A stretch of 64,000 nucleotides of DNA from an uncultured Clostridia bacterium (GTDB taxonomy: Bacteria > Bacillota > Clostridia > Christensenellales > Borkfalkiaceae): contig CASEDP010000001.1 in NCBI GenBank assembly GCA_949286835.1, positions 62,001 through 126,000 on the forward strand, in the 5' to 3' direction. Positions 61,262 through 64,000 of the stretch are shown in pieces. Under the pieces are notes generated by a model that ran no database searches, was not told where the DNA came from, and saw only the letters and a program-made list of their open reading frames with translations. Both the position numbers and the translations under genes were made by a program. Each line of letters starts with the position of its first letter. The stretch's first letter is position 1.

Positions 61262-64000
61262 CAATTTCTCCGTATGTCCTTACAAATTCTTCTTTGGAGA
61301 GCAACACCTTTCTGGGCTTGGAGCCCTCCGACTGGGTGACGTAGTTCATATTTTCCATCCAGTCGATTATCTTGCACGCTTTCATATAGCCGATGGGGAA
61401 ACGGCGCTGAATCATCGAAACCGACGCCTGATTGCTTGTGACGCAGAACTTGAGCGCCTTTATAAAGGTGTCGTCTATCTTTGTCTCTACGCCGCCCGAC
61501 GTATCTTCGGCAGCAGCGTCCTGAGGCTCCTCCACCGTATTTATGAAGTCGGAGACGCTCTGGTCGAAATAGGTCTCATTATTCTGCTTGATGAAGTCCG
61601 TAACCCTCTGAACCTCCGGAGTGTCAATGAAACACCCCTGAATCCTGGCAAGCTCCGGGCTTTCCGCAGAACGGAAATAGCAGTCGCCCTTGCCGAGAAG
61701 TTTTTCTGCGCCGCCGATATCGAATATGCAGCGCGAATCATCGAACGAGTTGACCTTGAAACCTATCCTCGTGGGAAGGTTTGACTTTATGAGACCTGTA
61801 ATGCAGTCTACCGAAGGGCGCTGGGTTGCGAGAATGAGGTGTATTCCGCACGCCCTCGCCTTCTGCACAAGCCTTATAATTCTGCCCTCTATGTCCTTCT
61901 TCGCCTGAAGCATCAGGTCGCCGAATTCATCGAGAATGATGACAATCTTGGGAAGCTTTTCCTCGCCCTCTTCAAGGTGGGCGTTGTACTCGCTCAGATT
62001 TTTTGTGGCGATGCCCTTTTCGGTCATCTCCTTGAAGAGCTGATAACGACGCTCCATCTCCTTGATTGCCCAATTGAGCGCCTTAATCGCCTTGTCGACG
62101 TCATAGATTATCTCGTTTATCATAAGGTGGGGCAGCTTATCGTAGGAGATAAACTCAACCTGCTTGGGGTCGACGAGAATGAACCTCAGATCCTCCGGTC
62201 CGTACTTATAGAGCAGGCTTATGATGAGTGCGCTGAGGCAGATACTCTTACCGCTGCCCGTAGTACCCGCGACGAGCAGGTGGGGCATCTTGGTTATGTC
62301 GGGGCAGACGACCTTGCCGTCCACGTTTTTACCGAACGCAAAGCACAGCGAGTTGGGCTTGCTGTTTATGAACTGGCTGCTTGCAAGTATTCCCTTTAGC
62401 CCGACGACAGACCGCGACGAATTGGGCACTTCTACGGAGATTGCGCCCTTAGAATAGTTGAGGTAGGCGTTGACGTTCTCCTTCATAAGCGCCATTGCAA
62501 TGGACTCCCTGTACTTGAGGGCGTTCTTGATGTTGGTCTTGTCCTTGATTATGACGTCATAGCGCGTAATGGCGGGTCCCACCACTACGTTGGAAATCTC
62601 GCTGGCAATTCGGAAACCTTCGAGAGTATCGCAGATTATCTGCTTGCTCTCCTCTATCTCCGCCGTATTTACGTTGTTGTTTTCGGGATAGTCGTCCAGA
62701 AGGTCGAGCGAAGGACGCACATATTTTTTCCAAACGTGCTTGGGCTTGGGGGGCTCTTCCTTGACGGGCTCGGGAACGGGTGCGGGCGTTACGGGCTCTG
62801 TCATACTGTCGCCGAAGCCGTCGCCGCCGCGAAGTACGGGGCGCACGGGCTGCACGGGCTGAACTTCATCCTGCCCGTCGCTTTCGGGTACGATCGGCTT
62901 GGAGGGCGCAGTCTGGCGGATATTTCCATCCGAAGTCTGTCTGGAAACGCCGCGAACGGAGGCGTCTGAAGAACCTGTGCTGCGAATTCCGCCGCGCGCA
63001 AGTCCCCTGTCGGGGGTAAGGTCACCGCCGCCGAAGAGTGTGTCGTCATCGTCGCTGTCGAATATATTTTCCCTTGAAACGCCGTCCCTGCTTCTGTCGC
63101 GCGAAGAGAGCGCGGAGACGTCGGGCTCTATGTTCCTTTCGCTGCCCAGCCTGGGATTTGACGAACTGAACAGATTAAATAGGCTGTTTCTGTCGCCGCG
63201 GGAGGGCGCAGAACTTGCGGGCTGTTCGGGCTGAACGCCGTTTTCAGGACGTGCGGAGTATATTTCGTTTTCACCGCGCTCGGGCTGGACAGGTCTTACG
63301 GGCACCTGGCGAACGGAACTGAGGCGGTCATTGATCTCCTCCGACCTGCCCCTGCCGTCGAACGACGAACTGTCGCCGAACGTGCTCTCCGCCGCTGACT
63401 GCCTTAAACTGCTGTCATCAGCTTGTCTGAAACTGCCGTTCTGACCGAACGGGTTAGGAGTATTTTCCTGCCTGAAACCGCTGTTCTGTCCGAACGGGTT
63501 GGAATTATTTTCCTGCCTGAAACCGCTGTTCTGTCCGAACGGGTTGGAATTATTTTCCTGCCTGAAACCGCTGTTCTGACCGAACGGGTTGGAATTATTT
63601 TCCTGCCTGAAACCGCTGTTATGTCCGAACGAGTTGGTGGCATTATTCTGACTGAAATTACCGCTGAAAGACCTTGAATTATCCTCTGGTTCGGAATGCG
63701 CTGTAATTTCGTCGTCCAGCTCCACGGAAACTTCGGTATCGTTATCTAACTCCTGTTCGCCCTCATCGTAACCGTCGGAAGAGTTGAGACTGTCGGAGCC
63801 GACAGAATAGCTCTGGTATACGTTCCTCTCGGGCGAGCCGAGGTTCTGAACGGGATTGTCGCCGTATATATATGTAGGAGAATTGCCCGAAACGGGTGAA
63901 TTTTCTGCATTTTTAGCAAAATTCTGTGTATATGACGTGCCGCCCTGAACGCCGCCTGACTGGCTTCCGTCAGTCTGCGCGCCGCTGTTTTCTGCGGGCT
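61254..64000 (-). CDS. ftsK: DNA translocase FtsK/SpoIIIE (N-terminus beyond the window)
   Basis: DNA pump that moves chromosomes through the septum. The reading frame is open to the right edge, so the membrane domain lies outside. The visible part starts in a long low-complexity linker rich in Ser, Asn, Gln and Gly, holding five 15-residue repeats (NPFGQNSGFRQENNS-like). The motor follows: Walker A AGTTGSGKS, Walker B IVIILDEFGDLML, and ATQRPSVD. The C-terminal gamma winged helix (ASVSMIQRRFPIGYMKACKIIDWMEN) reads KOPS-like sites. A GTG at 63725 is an internal codon and not the start. It overlaps rimO by 8 nt. Confidence 0.94.
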   Translation of the reverse strand, partial: PAENSGAQTDGSQSGGVQGGTSYTQNFAKNAENSPVSGNSPTYIYGDNPVQNLGSPERNVYQSYSVGSDSLNSSDGYDEGEQELDNDTEVSVELDDEITAHSEPEDNSRSFSGNFSQNNATNSFGHNSGFRQENNSNPFGQNSGFRQENNSNPFGQNSGFRQENNSNPFGQNSGFRQENTPNPFGQNGSFRQADDSSLRQSAAESTFGDSSSFDGRGRSEEINDRLSSVRQVPVRPVQPERGENEIYSARPENGVQPEQPASSAPSRGDRNSLFNLFSSSNPRLGSERNIEPDVSALSSRDRSRDGVSRENIFDSDDDDTLFGGGDLTPDRGLARGGIRSTGSSDASVRGVSRQTSDGNIRQTAPSKPIVPESDGQDEVQPVQPVRPVLRGGDGFGDSMTEPVTPAPVPEPVKEEPPKPKHVWKKYVRPSLDLLDDYPENNNVNTAEIEESKQIICDTLEGFRIASEISNVVVGPAITRYDVIIKDKTNIKNALKYRESIAMALMKENVNAYLNYSKGAISVEVPNSSRSVVGLKGILASSQFINSKPNSLCFAFGKNVDGKVVCPDITKMPHLLVAGTTGSGKSICLSALIISLLYKYGPEDLRFILVDPKQVEFISYDKLPHLMINEIIYDVDKAIKALNWAIKEMERRYQLFKEMTEKGIATKNLSEYNAHLEEGEEKLPKIVIILDEFGDLMLQAKKDIEGRIIRLVQKARACGIHLILATQRPSVDCITGLIKSNLPTRIGFKVNSFDDSRCIFDIGGAEKLLGKGDCYFRSAESPELARIQGCFIDTPEVQRVTDFIKQNNETYFDQSVSDFINTVEEPQDAAAEDTSGGVETKIDDTFIKALKFCVTSNQASVSMIQRRFPIGYMKACKIIDWMENMNYVTQSEGSKPRKVLLSKEEFVRTYGEIDD
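63436..63660. repeat. five tandem 45-bp repeats in the ftsK linker
   Basis: Five consecutive 45-bp units. The units at 63481-63525 and 63526-63570 are identical and the one at 63571-63615 differs by one base; the outer two are more diverged. They encode a 15-residue repeat in the FtsK linker and imply recent slippage or unequal crossing-over. Confidence 0.9.

Noticed and set aside
1..64000. CRISPR arrays, rRNA operons, complete insertion sequences
   Set aside because: No regularly spaced repeats, rRNA sequence or intact transposase gene was seen; the only short tandem repeats are in ftsK.

Overview
The window is a stretch of a Firmicutes (Clostridia-type) chromosome of moderate GC. Evidence for this is the order scpA-scpB-ytfJ-dacB-rluB, RNase Y, a PadR regulator, a HisZ-dependent short HisG, and strong TTGACA/TATAAT promoters. 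A bile salt hydrolase and a fermentative AdhE suggest an anaerobic gut commensal. The YtfJ/GerW-like gene hints at sporulation ancestry, but spmA and spmB are missing from their usual place. Placement near Christensenellales is my guess and is not proven.

Layout. 0.1-7.8 kb (+): two D,D-carboxypeptidases, lysA, a site-2 protease, scpAB, a sporulation-type gene pair and rluB. 7.8-11 kb: lexA (-), a divergent Cys-rich mini-protein (+), then hflX and a tyrosine recombinase (-). 11-12.2 kb: AT-rich gap with a candidate small RNA. 12.2-22.5 kb (-): glycogen operon glgC-glgD-glgA-glgP behind a long structured leader, then adhE plus a small kinase-fold gene. 22.7-26.1 kb: tRNA-Leu(CAG) and an accessory island with a damaged serine recombinase, a GNAT gene, a frameshifted zinc-ribbon gene and two unusual hairpin-rich DNA blocks. 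26.1-26.7 kb: a membrane-bound XRE regulator. 26.8-35.6 kb (-): a complete his operon, yerC-hisZGDCBHAF-hisIE, with the bile salt hydrolase gene after hisIE. 35.7-49.8 kb (-): argG-argC, then argJ-argB-argD-argF-carA-carB::dapF-nifS-thiI. 50.0-51.4 kb (-): metallopeptidase and acyl-ACP thioesterase. 51.5-53.2 kb (+): a membrane-anchored PadR protein. 53.4-64 kb (-): rny, nadE, recA, cinA, pgsA, rimO and ftsK.

How the genes work together. The arg/car block makes citrulline and argininosuccinate from glutamate; argH is not in the window. The his block is a full histidine pathway headed by a TrpR-like gene whose promoter carries a palindrome between -35 and -10. The glg block stores and mobilises glycogen. 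The ftsK-rimO-pgsA-cinA-recA-nadE string is a common Firmicutes housekeeping cluster with tight overlaps.

The most unusual points are: (1) an in-frame fusion of CarB to a DapF-like domain that has lost the first catalytic cysteine while keeping an internal ribosome binding site at the junction; (2) a run of hairpins at 25.68-26.04 kb that codes for nothing recognisable; (3) a serine recombinase with an apparent internal deletion whose reading frame runs through the terminator and into the 3' end of tRNA-Leu; (4) a four-helix membrane protein with an N-terminal PadR DNA-binding domain; and (5) structured leaders and candidate operators upstream of glgC, adhE, his, argG and lexA.
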